A stretch of 64,000 nt of DNA. Origin: an uncultured Acetatifactor sp. (GTDB lineage Bacteria; Bacillota; Clostridia; Lachnospirales; Lachnospiraceae). The stretch spans positions 3,313 to 67,312 of the forward strand of contig CAJUAB010000026.1 of the NCBI GenBank assembly GCA_910583845.1. Reading direction: 5' to 3'. A program made the translations under genes and the position numbers. The notes beneath the pieces are model-generated. The model saw nothing but the letters and a program-made list of their open reading frames with translations, was not told the DNA's origin and made no database searches. Below are positions 7,465 to 15,611 of this stretch, piece after piece (position 1 is the stretch's first letter; the number at the start of each line of letters is the position of its first letter).

Positions 7465-7557
7465 GTCTCGGTTTGGAGCCACAAAGGGGACTGCTCCAGA
7501 CATTCAAGAAGCAAAAAGTAACGATATAGTGATGTATAACAAGTGTGAAAGAAGAGA

Positions 7558-8067
7558 TCAGGCGGAAGGGTCCATAAAAATAGCGGCATCCGGAGCATGC
7601 TCGGTGAACAGCAGAAAGCATATAAACAGAGCGCATACCAGGACACATAATAAGAACGTACAGCGCGATGCCTGACAGGATTGGGCCAGCTTACAGGACA
7701 GCCAGAAGGCAATGACCGTGCTCATAACAAAGACAGCGATATCCAGGACCAGCAGATTCTTCCCCAGAATGCCGGTATAGGCGTAGTAGAAAAGGGGAAT
7801 CAGAAAAGTGCCGGTCAGAAGGCCGGAGAACAGCCCGGAAGCGATACATGGAGATTCCTGCCTGCATCTGAAAATGATTACAAGAGAATAGGCGAGCATT
7901 GGGAAGAACAGCAGCTTCATATGCTCCCATATGGATTCATTGACCGGCGTAAACAGGCCGGCAATAGGGTTCTGGCCCGTCCAGTCATAAACAAAATGAG
8001 AGAGAGAACCGGTAATCAGCACGAAGATAACGCCTGTGACGCATTGCTTCAAATATTTACATTTCAT
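7558..8067 (-). CDS. DUF6512-family membrane protein
   Basis: 169 residues with about five transmembrane segments. The motif GSLSHFVYDWTGQNP, LFTPVNESIWEHMKLLFFPM is the signature of the DUF6512 family of small integral membrane proteins of unknown function in Clostridia. The start is ATG 8067, because AGGAGGTG lies 6-8 bases upstream; the longer frame to 8154 has no site. It is the last gene before the accessory region and is separated by about 60 bases from the PBP gene upstream on the same strand. Confidence 0.8.
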   Translation of the reverse strand: MKCKYLKQCVTGVIFVLITGSLSHFVYDWTGQNPIAGLFTPVNESIWEHMKLLFFPMLAYSLVIIFRCRQESPCIASGLFSGLLTGTFLIPLFYYAYTGILGKNLLVLDIAVFVMSTVIAFWLSCKLAQSCQASRCTFLLCVLVCALFICFLLFTEHAPDAAIFMDPSA

Positions 8068-8128
8068 AAAAAACACCTCCTGAACAGTATATGTAGCAGG
8101 AGGTGTTTTATGAATTTTTTCTGCGGAA

Positions 8129-10828
8129 TCAGCCGTCCGCGCCGGGCAGCACATCCTGTGGAAGCGGGAGCTGCGGCTGCAGCAGTTGATGTCTCAGCTC
8201 CAGTTCGGCCCTCTGGCTGTTCAAAACAGCCTCATAGTTCGGGAGCAGGAAGAAGACGGCATTGTGCTGGCAGGTGTTCTGTACATTCGGGTTATAGTAG
8301 GCGATGGAGCCGTCCGGCTGCACTACCTGCACGGTGGAACCGGCCTCCAGGGAAGGATCTTCCGCTGGCAGCCTGGTGGTTACCCCGGGATACTGGAACG
8401 GACATTCCGCGCTGGCGGGCAGCTGGTCGTACTCACAGATCTGACCGCTGTAATGCACGTCACATACCTCCGTGGGTTCCGTTCCCGCCGCGAAGTACTC
8501 TGATCCCAGAGACGTGGCCGGACATACGCCGGGATTCGGGGCCTTTCCGGAGTCCTTGCATACCGTGTACTGGATCACTCCCGTGGGAACATAGAAAGCC
8601 TGGTTGGGCAGCTCCGCGTGGATCTGCTCCATGACGCCGCGCCAGATCTTTTTGGCGATATTCGTCTCGTTATTTTCTCCTTTTCTGCTGCTCATGTGTA
8701 CATTATTGTCATAGCCCACCCAGGTGGCACAGGTGTAATAAGGGGTGAAGCCCGCAAACCACACGTCTACGTTGCTGGAGGTGGTGCCTGTCTTGCCGGC
8801 GATGGCCATCTCTCTGCTGAAGTTGGCAGCGGTGCCTGTGCCCTTGGTCACCACATCCACCATGGCGTCTGTCAACAGAAACGCGGTGGATTCCTGCAGC
8901 ACCCGGTGGCTGTCCTCAAAGCCCGTGTTGTCCAGAATGACCTCGCCGTCCGCGTTCTTGACCTGGGTGTATAGTTTGGGTTCGTTGTAGACGCCGCCGT
9001 TGGCGATGGTGGCGTAGGCGGCAGTGAGCTCCAGGGGGGTGACGCCGTCGGTCAGGCCGCCCAGAGCAGTTGCCTGGTTTATGTCTCCCAGCACCTGATT
9101 GCCCACCACTTTGCCGGTGGTCAGAGTGCTGAAACCAAAGTTGAGCAGATAGTCGTAGGCCAGCTTGGGCGTAATCTGTGTGATGGTCTTTACCGCGATG
9201 ATATTCATGGATTGCTCAATGGCGTAGCGCACGGACACGGGCCCCTTGTAGGACTCTCCGTACCAGTTCCGCACGGGGGTGCCGTCCGCATAATTAAAGG
9301 CCGCGTCAATGTACACGTTGGCAAGGGTGATGCCGCAGCTGTCAAGCGCCGGCGCGTAGGAAGCCAGCACCTTGAAAGTGGAGCCGGGCTGTCTCTTGGA
9401 ATCAGTGGCGCGGTTGAAGGTGAGCCGTCCCTCCTTGGTTCCCCGCCCTCCCACCAGGGCGCGTACATAACCGGTTTCCTGCTCTATGATTGCCAGAGCC
9501 GTCTGGGGCTGGGGACTTAAATGATAGGTTTCGTCGTATTCATCCCCCTCCTGCAGCAGTGTGCCGCGGTATTGCTCTATGGCCTCCAGAGCCGCTTCCT
9601 GGGACGTGAATATCAGATTGAAATTCTTGTCCACATTTTCCTTAAAATATCGGGTCATCATCTCCTTGCTGTAATTGTCATGGCTGCCGTCTTTGTGGGT
9701 GATGGTCAGCGCGTAATCCAGCAGCCACTTTACATTGGGGGGATAATTGTCCGGGTCGGCCACAACGGCATCCGCGATGCTCTGGATCTTGGGGTCCATG
9801 GTGGTCATAATCCGCAGACCGCCGGAGTAAAGCATGAACTCTGTCTGGGTCTCATTGAAGCCTGCCGCCAGCAGATCCTTCTTCACCTGCTGCTGTACCG
9901 CGTCCACAAAATAAGAGCTGGTGGAACTGCTTTCAATATAGTCGATATTGTGGCTCTCAATGCGGTCGTATACATTGTCCGCCATGGCCTCGTCATATTC
10001 CTCCTGACTGATGAATTCCAGTCTCAGCATATTGTCCAGACAGGTCTTCCGGCGTTTTACATTCTGATCCGGGTGCGAAATGGGATTGTAGCGGCTGGGG
10101 TTCTGCGTGATGGCGGCGATGACCGCGCATTCGGACAGGGTCAGTTCGCTGCAGGATTTTCCGAAATACCGCTGGGCGGCCGCTTCCACCCCCAGGGTAT
10201 TCTGGCCCAGATTGATGGTGTTCATATAGCGCACCAGCACCTCGTCCTTGCTGAGCGTCTTGGTCAGCTCAATGGCAAGGTACTGCTCCTGAAACTTACG
10301 CTTGAATTTCTTGATCCAGTTGTCGCCCTCGGAGGTCCAGCTGGTAAAAATGGTATTTTTCAGCAGCTGCTGGGTGATGGTACTGGCTCCCTGGGTCTCC
10401 TCCCCCAGGGTCTTTACAAACTGATAACCGGAACGGACCAGGCTCTTGTAGTCGATGCCGTTGTGCTGATAGAATCGTTCGTCCTCAAGCGCGACGAAAG
10501 CATGTGCCAGATTTTCCGGGATCTTGTCCTGGGTCACGATGATCCGGTTGGAGTTGATGGCGATCAGCTCGTCCAGCTTGTTGCCTTCACAGTCATACAC
10601 GAAGGTGGCGGCGCCTACCGGGGCCACTTCGCCGGGGGTGATCTGAGGAGTGGAGGCCAGGATGCCCTTGAACATGCCGATGCCGGCGGAGGCCAGGATG
10701 ACGCTCAGGCCCACGGCGGAGACCAGAAATAATTTCAACGCCAGCAGGGCGGCTTTTCTTCCTATTTTCGGTGATTTGGCGTTCAGCGCCCTCTTCTTGG
10801 CGCGGACACCTTTTCTGCTATAATTCAT
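8129..10828 (-). CDS. Class A penicillin-binding protein (transglycosylase/transpeptidase)
   Basis: 899 residues. A basic N-terminus and one membrane helix (KAALLALKLFLVSAVGLSVI) are followed by a GT51 glycosyltransferase domain: EDERFYQHNGIDYKS carries the catalytic Glu, then GASTITQQLLKN and the second Glu-containing segment. The transpeptidase domain has all three motifs: STFK (in RQPGSTFKVL), SMN (IEQSMNII) and KTGTT. It polymerises and crosslinks peptidoglycan outside the membrane. The start is ATG 10828, since AAAGGAAG lies just upstream; a double ATG at 10849/10846 would overlap that site. The C-terminal ~130 residues are a polar extension. Confidence 0.93.
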   Translation of the reverse strand: MNYSRKGVRAKKRALNAKSPKIGRKAALLALKLFLVSAVGLSVILASAGIGMFKGILASTPQITPGEVAPVGAATFVYDCEGNKLDELIAINSNRIIVTQDKIPENLAHAFVALEDERFYQHNGIDYKSLVRSGYQFVKTLGEETQGASTITQQLLKNTIFTSWTSEGDNWIKKFKRKFQEQYLAIELTKTLSKDEVLVRYMNTINLGQNTLGVEAAAQRYFGKSCSELTLSECAVIAAITQNPSRYNPISHPDQNVKRRKTCLDNMLRLEFISQEEYDEAMADNVYDRIESHNIDYIESSSTSSYFVDAVQQQVKKDLLAAGFNETQTEFMLYSGGLRIMTTMDPKIQSIADAVVADPDNYPPNVKWLLDYALTITHKDGSHDNYSKEMMTRYFKENVDKNFNLIFTSQEAALEAIEQYRGTLLQEGDEYDETYHLSPQPQTALAIIEQETGYVRALVGGRGTKEGRLTFNRATDSKRQPGSTFKVLASYAPALDSCGITLANVYIDAAFNYADGTPVRNWYGESYKGPVSVRYAIEQSMNIIAVKTITQITPKLAYDYLLNFGFSTLTTGKVVGNQVLGDINQATALGGLTDGVTPLELTAAYATIANGGVYNEPKLYTQVKNADGEVILDNTGFEDSHRVLQESTAFLLTDAMVDVVTKGTGTAANFSREMAIAGKTGTTSSNVDVWFAGFTPYYTCATWVGYDNNVHMSSRKGENNETNIAKKIWRGVMEQIHAELPNQAFYVPTGVIQYTVCKDSGKAPNPGVCPATSLGSEYFAAGTEPTEVCDVHYSGQICEYDQLPASAECPFQYPGVTTRLPAEDPSLEAGSTVQVVQPDGSIAYYNPNVQNTCQHNAVFFLLPNYEAVLNSQRAELELRHQLLQPQLPLPQDVLPGADG

Positions 10829-11045
10829 AGAGAGACTTCCTTTCATCAATGGTAAGGACCGTGCAGCTTAGTCCTATCCGCACATTATACCAAATTTTTT
10901 ATGGTAAATAAAGGGGGTCTGGGGGATATTAAGAATTGTTCACAAAAATTTCTTAATTTAATCAGAAAGTATTGGCCTTACGGATGCTTTTGGGATATAC
11001 TGATTTAAAAGATCGCAAAATGGCGGAAGGCATGGGGGTGGCTTT

Positions 11046-11702
11046 ATGACGGCGGAGCAGAGCGCGGAGTATCGGGTGGTGCTTGAGGGGGGACAGGGAG
11101 AGATCGTAGAGAAAAAATCCCGCTTTATCGCTACGGTGCGCAGGGTGGAGACCGAGCAGGAGGCGGCGGCCTTCATCGAGGAGATGAAGAAAAAATACTG
11201 GGATGCCAGACACAATTGCAGCGCTTTCGTCATCGGTGCCAGAGGAGAGCTGACAAGATGCAGCGATGACGGGGAACCCGGCGGCACGGCGGGCAGGCCC
11301 ATGCTGGAGGTGCTGCTTGGGTCGGGGGTCCGCAATGTGGCGGTGGTGGTAACCCGGTATTTCGGCGGCACGCTGCTGGGCACAGGCGGGCTGGTCCGGG
11401 CCTATTCCCAGGCGGTGAAGGCGGGGCTGGAAAACTGTGTGACAGGCGTTATGCGGCAGGGAGTGGAAATCCTTCTGCGCACGGACTACAACGGTGTCGG
11501 GAAGGTTCTCTACATATTGGGGCAGCGCGGGCTGGAGCCTGTGGACAGCCAGTACGGCCAGGACGTGCTGCTGACCCTCCGGATTCCCGCGGATCAGGCC
11601 CGGAGCCTGCAAAGAGAACTGGTGGAAGCCACCTGCGGCAGGATCGGATGGGAATGCGGAAAAGAAATAAGTTTTGTTGACAAAAGCCGGACGCAATCGT
11701 AA
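11046..11702 (+). CDS. YigZ/IMPACT-family protein
   Basis: 218 residues. The N-terminal UPF0029 domain has the family blocks EKKSRFIATVRRVETEQEAA, DARHNCSAFVIG, RCSDDGEPGGTAGRPMLEVL, VAVVVTRYFGGTLLGTGGLV and RAYSQAV, and the C-terminal DUF1949 domain (about 140-205) follows. The family resembles eukaryotic IMPACT; bacterial members are proposed to bind nucleic acid or the ribosome, but the role is not settled. It has no close operon partner: MgtE starts 125 bases later behind its own structured leader. Confidence 0.9.
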   Translation: MTAEQSAEYRVVLEGGQGEIVEKKSRFIATVRRVETEQEAAAFIEEMKKKYWDARHNCSAFVIGARGELTRCSDDGEPGGTAGRPMLEVLLGSGVRNVAVVVTRYFGGTLLGTGGLVRAYSQAVKAGLENCVTGVMRQGVEILLRTDYNGVGKVLYILGQRGLEPVDSQYGQDVLLTLRIPADQARSLQRELVEATCGRIGWECGKEISFVDKSRTQS

Positions 11703-11732
11703 AATAGACAGGAAAAAGTGTTTCTCGGAAAG

Positions 11733-11814
11733 GTGGTGGTTTTTTATGAAGAGCAGTAACAGCAGTAGCGATCCCGCTCCCGGGCGAAGTTGCAGCCACA
11801 TGGAAAATCATCAT
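11733..11814 (+). promoter_or_regulatory. Long stem-loop leader abutting the mgtE ribosome site
   Basis: GTGGTGGTTTTTTATG (11733-11748) pairs along all 16 positions with CATGGAAAATCATCAT (11799-11814), counting G-U pairs, and closes a 50-base loop that itself has GC-rich elements. The right arm ends immediately before the AAGGAG ribosome site (11815-11820). The arrangement fits a cis-acting translation control for a magnesium transporter. At about 80 bases it is too short for a standard M-box riboswitch, so the class is unknown. Confidence 0.55.
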
Positions 11815-11827
11815 AAGGAGAAATGCT

Positions 11828-13177
11828 ATGGAGCAGTTAAAGGAATTTGAGATCATACAGGAGCTGCTGCAGACGCAGCAGTATACCAGGCTCCGCCAGC
11901 TGCTGGTGGACTTAAACGACGCGGACATAGCCGCATGTATGGAGGAGCTGCCGGAACAGAGCATGGTGAAGGCTTTCCGGATTCTTCCCAAGGATCTGGC
12001 GGCGGATATTTTTTCCTATCTGGATGTGGATCTGCAGCAGACGGTCATCACTTCCCTGACAGACCGGGAAGCCGCCAGCATCATCGACAATCTGATGGCG
12101 GATGACGCGGCGGATCTGCTGGAGGAAATGCCCGCCAATGTGGTGAAACGTCTGCTGGAGAACGCCAGCCCGGACACCCGCCGGGATATCAACCATCTGC
12201 TGCGATACCCGGAGGATTCCGCGGGCAGCATTATGACAGTGGAATATGTGGATCTGAAGGAAAATCTGTCGGTGGAGGGGGCCATAGACCGGATTCGCAG
12301 GGTGGGGCTGGACAGCGAGACCATCAATATCTGCTATGTGCTGGATGCCCAGCGTAAGCTCCTGGGGACGGTGGCGCTGCGGTACCTGCTTCTCAGTCAG
12401 CCCGACGAGACCATCGGGGAAATCATGCATGAAAACGTGGTGTCCGTGCATACGCATACCGACCAGGAGGAGGTTGCCCATCAGTTTCAGAAGTATGGCT
12501 TTACGGCCATGCCGGTGGTGGACAATGAGAACCGCCTGGTGGGCATTATCACGGTGGACGATATTGTGGATGTCATTGAGGAGGAAGCCACGGAGGACAT
12601 GGAGAAGATGGCGGCGCTGGTGCCCAGCGACAAGCCCTACATGCGCACCTCCGTGTGGGAAACCTACAAAAAGAGGATTCCCTGGCTGCTGCTTCTGATG
12701 GTGTCCGCCACCTTTACCGGCAGCATCATCACCTCCTTTGAGGAGGCGCTCAGCGTATATGTGGCGCTGACGGCGTTTATCCCCATGCTGATGGACACCG
12801 GCGGCAACGCGGGCGGACAGGCCAGTGTGACCATTATCAGAGGACTTTCCCTGGGGGAGATCGGCTACGGGGATGTGCCCCGTATCGTGTGGAAGGAACT
12901 GCGCACGGCCGTCCTCTGCGGTGGTACGCTGGCAGCGGCCAATTTTGCCAAGCTGATGCTGTTTGACCGGGTGGGACTGGCGGTGGCCCTGGTGGTATGT
13001 TTCACGCTGGTGGCGGCGGTGGTGATGGCCATGCTGGTAGGCTGCCTGCTGCCCATGGCGGCCAAGAAGATGGGGTTTGACCCGGCTGTGATGGCCAGCC
13101 CTTTTATTACCACCATTGTAGACGCCTTATCGCTCCTGGTATATTTCCGGATTGCCGGGCTTATGCTGGGACTGTAG
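11828..13177 (+). CDS. mgtE: MgtE-family magnesium transporter
   Basis: 449 residues, the usual length. The cytoplasmic N domain is a helical superhelix (residues about 20-130: ELPEQSMVKAFRILPKD, MADDAADLLEEMPANVVKRL). Two CBS domains follow (about 135-255: DSAGSIMTVEYVDLKENLS, HENVVSVHTHTDQEEVAHQF, VDDIVDVIEEEATEDMEKM). Five membrane helices end the protein, with the conserved PMLMDTGGNAGGQ pore segment. MgtE is a Mg2+ channel gated by intracellular Mg2+ binding to the N and CBS domains. The ATG follows AAGGAG at a good distance, directly after a long stem-loop. Confidence 0.95.
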   Translation: MEQLKEFEIIQELLQTQQYTRLRQLLVDLNDADIAACMEELPEQSMVKAFRILPKDLAADIFSYLDVDLQQTVITSLTDREAASIIDNLMADDAADLLEEMPANVVKRLLENASPDTRRDINHLLRYPEDSAGSIMTVEYVDLKENLSVEGAIDRIRRVGLDSETINICYVLDAQRKLLGTVALRYLLLSQPDETIGEIMHENVVSVHTHTDQEEVAHQFQKYGFTAMPVVDNENRLVGIITVDDIVDVIEEEATEDMEKMAALVPSDKPYMRTSVWETYKKRIPWLLLLMVSATFTGSIITSFEEALSVYVALTAFIPMLMDTGGNAGGQASVTIIRGLSLGEIGYGDVPRIVWKELRTAVLCGGTLAAANFAKLMLFDRVGLAVALVVCFTLVAAVVMAMLVGCLLPMAAKKMGFDPAVMASPFITTIVDALSLLVYFRIAGLMLGL

Positions 13178-13243
13178 CAGAGAGGAATCTGGCGCAAAGA
13201 TGCCTTGGGTCCCGTGTGGACCATACAACCTGGAGATGGACGG

Positions 13244-14107
13244 ATGAGCAAATATTGTGTCAGCGAGGACAATTCCATACAGATGGAGGAGATGAACCCC
13301 ACCTTTCTGTTTACCTGGAAAGGCACCCGCACGGCGGAGGAGGCGTATCACTGCCACGATATCGCGGAGCTGGCCTTTGTGCTGTCCGGCGCGGGAAAAT
13401 ATCATATCGAGGGACAGGTTTATGATGTGGGAGAGGGGGATCTGCTGTTTTTTAAGCCGGGCGTACACCATCAGGCGCTGTATGTGCCGGATACGGAGGT
13501 GCCTGCAACGGAATTTTTTGTGGGATTCTGTGATGTGCGGCTGCCGGGACGGGAGCCGGGGGATGTGCCGATGCCCGGCGGGGGATATATTCTGCACACA
13601 GCGGGGGAGCTGCGCCAGAAGATTTTCCGGATCTGTTCCTCCATGGAGGCGGAAAGCGCTCTGTGCTGGCCGGGGCGGTATCATATGCTGAAAGCCTACC
13701 TGATGCAGCTGCTGCTCCTGGTTCTGAGGGAACAGTCGCCGCCCCCTCAGGCCAGGAAGGGATATTCCTTCGACTCCGTGAACAAAAAGTATGTGGTGGA
13801 GCAGATCGTGAGTTATTTTGAGGATCACTACAGCGAGAAGATCTCCCTGGATACCATTGCGGAGAACATGTATTTGAGTCCCTTCTATATCTCCAAGATT
13901 TTCAAGAGCGAGACAGGGGATACGCCCATACGGCATCTGATCGGCATCCGTCTGGAACGCGCCAGGGAGATGCTGATGGAGGAGAAGGAGATGTCCATTC
14001 AGGAGGTGGCGGCGGCCGTGGGCTATGACGATGCCTATCATTTCAGTAAGCTCTTCAAAAAATATTACGGGAAATCACCCTCTCAGCTTCGGAAGGAAGA
14101 TGTCTGA
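13244..14107 (+). CDS. AraC-family transcription regulator with cupin sensor
   Basis: 287 residues. The N-terminal cupin-type domain (about 20-140) has the EEAYHCHDIAELAFVLSG, HHQALY and GDLLFFKPG pattern typical of AraC sugar/metabolite sensors. The C-terminal double helix-turn-helix (about 185-285) has SEKISLDTIAENMYLSPFYI, SKIFKSETG and QEVAAAVGYDDAYHFSKLFK. The start is ATG 13244, with GGAG about 10 bases upstream; a longer frame begins at TTG 13205. It lies alone between mgtE and the next promoter, so its target is not evident. Confidence 0.9.
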   Translation: MSKYCVSEDNSIQMEEMNPTFLFTWKGTRTAEEAYHCHDIAELAFVLSGAGKYHIEGQVYDVGEGDLLFFKPGVHHQALYVPDTEVPATEFFVGFCDVRLPGREPGDVPMPGGGYILHTAGELRQKIFRICSSMEAESALCWPGRYHMLKAYLMQLLLLVLREQSPPPQARKGYSFDSVNKKYVVEQIVSYFEDHYSEKISLDTIAENMYLSPFYISKIFKSETGDTPIRHLIGIRLERAREMLMEEKEMSIQEVAAAVGYDDAYHFSKLFKKYYGKSPSQLRKEDV

Positions 14108-14161
14108 GGGCCCGATTCCCTGACAGAAAAATAACAAGCTGTATTTTTTCGGGTGCAACTA

Positions 14162-14189
14162 TTGCATGTGGCTGAAAATCTGATAAAAT
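14162..14189 (+). promoter_or_regulatory. Likely promoter of the DUF1905-like/C39-like fusion gene
   Basis: TTGCAT (14162-14167), 16-base spacer, TAAAAT (14184-14189), 57 bases before the ATG. Confidence 0.45.
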
Positions 14190-14246
14190 AGAGGCTGTAA
14201 GCGGTTACACGGACATTTTGCAATTGATTGGCGGAGGTTACGGAGT

Positions 14247-14915
14247 ATGAGGTATTTTTTTGAGTCAAGGATCGAGAAGAAGGAAAAGGGTTATATGATT
14301 CAGATCCCCTTCAATATCTGGGAGGTGTGCAGACAGAGGGATGTGATTCAGGCGGATGTGGTGCTGGACAACGCGATCATCGACTGTGAGCTGATCCCCC
14401 AGGAAAAGGGCAATTATCAGATCCATATTGAGGATGAGGACGCCGTCAAGGTGGACCTGGGCAAGAGCCATAAGATCCTGCTGCATGTGACGGGCAGTCT
14501 GATCAAAATGGATCAGAACAGCCCTTACAGCTTTGAGAATCCCATTCGCAGAATCGACAGCGTGGATGTGATTATTCAGCCGGAGGACGGTCTGTGCGGC
14601 CAGTCCTGTGTGGCGATGCTGGCCGGGGTGACCATCGCGGAGGTGATCAGCGTCATGGACTGCCGGGAGTGGCAGGCCACCATGGGCAGAGTGATCTCGG
14701 CTCTGAATTACTATGGTATTGACCATTCGGATATCATCGTGTACACGGAGGGACGCCCCACCGTATTGCCCAAATGCTGTATACTGATGGAGAAGATGGG
14801 GCGTTTCTGTCACTATCTGGTACATTTTGACGGAAAATTCTACGACTCCAACCTGGGGGTTCTGGAGGAGTATGACATGGATAAACTCCTGGGGTATCTG
14901 GAGATCAAGTGCTGA
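14247..14915 (+). CDS. DUF1905-like domain fused to a C39-like papain-fold domain
   Basis: 222 residues. Residues 1-60 (YFFESRIEKKEKGYMIQIPF, IWEVCRQRDVIQADVVLDN) resemble the small beta-barrel DUF1905 domain. Residues about 108-210 resemble a C39-like cysteine peptidase: QPEDGLCGQSCVAML gives the spacing Gln111-x5-Cys117, followed by FCHYLVHFDGKFYDSN with His189 and Asp200 as candidate catalytic residues. There is no signal peptide or ABC transporter domain, so it is probably cytosolic; it may be a protease, a deconjugating enzyme or an inactive binder. It is followed by a strong terminator and then groES. The domain calls are pattern-based and no function is known to me. Confidence 0.6.
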   Translation: MRYFFESRIEKKEKGYMIQIPFNIWEVCRQRDVIQADVVLDNAIIDCELIPQEKGNYQIHIEDEDAVKVDLGKSHKILLHVTGSLIKMDQNSPYSFENPIRRIDSVDVIIQPEDGLCGQSCVAMLAGVTIAEVISVMDCREWQATMGRVISALNYYGIDHSDIIVYTEGRPTVLPKCCILMEKMGRFCHYLVHFDGKFYDSNLGVLEEYDMDKLLGYLEIKC

Positions 14916-14930
14916 CAGGGGGATTTTACA

Positions 14931-14964
14931 GGGGAGCCGCGCACACAGGCGGCTCCCCTTTTTT
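14931..14964 (+). terminator. Rho-independent terminator
   Basis: Perfect 10-bp arms GGGGAGCCGC and GCGGCTCCCC with an 8-base loop and TTTTTT. It ends the fusion-gene transcript. Confidence 0.92.
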
Positions 14965-15155
14965 GGGTACAGGAGCGGCCGGAGCGATCTGTTCCTGTAA
15001 TTCTAAAATAAGTATAAAATCCATTCAAACTGTCAAAAATGAGTAAAAGAGAGAAAAAGTGTAAAAACAAAAGAAAAACACATGCATATGCTGTTTAAAT
15101 CTGTCTGGATGCAGTTGCAAACCGCCGCATATAAAATTAATATATGTTCCAGAGA

Positions 15156-15182
15156 TTAGCACTCGACACAAAAGAGTGCTAA
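15156..15182 (+). promoter_or_regulatory. CIRCE operator (HrcA-binding) of groES-groEL
   Basis: TTAGCACTC (15156-15164), 9-base spacer, GAGTGCTAA (15174-15182): an exact match to the CIRCE consensus. HrcA repressor binds it and releases on heat stress. It lies 33 bases upstream of the groES ATG. Confidence 0.98.
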
Positions 15183-15215
15183 CAAAACAAAGAATCAGTT
15201 AAGGAGGCAGACAAT

Positions 15216-15500
15216 ATGAAGTTAGTACCTTTAGGCGACAGAGTCGTATTGAAGCAGCTGGTGGCGGAGGAAACCACCAAGTCCGGCATCGTGCTGCCCG
15301 GACAGAACAAGGAGAAGCCTCAGCAGGCGGAGGTAATCGCGGTTGGCCCCGGCGGCGTGGTGGACGGCAAGGAAGTAAAGATGGAAGTCAAAGTGGGCGA
15401 TCAGGTTATCTTCTCCAAATATGCAGGCACGGAAGTGAAACTGGAGGAGGAAGAGTACATCATCGTAAAGCAGAATGATATTCTGGCGGTGATCCAGTAG
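15216..15500 (+). CDS. groES: Co-chaperonin GroES
   Basis: 94 residues, full length. The Cpn10 signature runs KLVPLGDRVVLKQLVAEETT, KSGIVLPGQNKEKP (mobile loop), AEVIAVGPG, KVGDQVIFSKYAGTEVKLEE and EEYIIVKQNDILAVI. It caps the GroEL ring during folding. The ATG is preceded by AAGGAGG. It is regulated by the CIRCE element upstream and co-transcribed with groEL 111 bases downstream. Confidence 0.98.
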   Translation: MKLVPLGDRVVLKQLVAEETTKSGIVLPGQNKEKPQQAEVIAVGPGGVVDGKEVKMEVKVGDQVIFSKYAGTEVKLEEEEYIIVKQNDILAVIQ

Positions 15501-15611
15501 AAACTGCCGGGACTTACGGCGGAAACGGAAAGCAAGGTTTGAGACTGCCGGATCAGGGGAGAGACCCCCACGGCTGTCTGCACAATTAAAGAAAATGGAG
15601 GCGTATTCATT

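Noticed and set aside
9521..10732. Plus-strand ORF of 403 residues opposite the PBP gene
   Set aside because: Shadow frame; the opposite strand has all class A PBP motifs.
11703..11827. Standard M-box magnesium riboswitch before mgtE
   Set aside because: The interval is only 125 bases and lacks the conserved M-box blocks; reported instead as an unclassified stem-loop.
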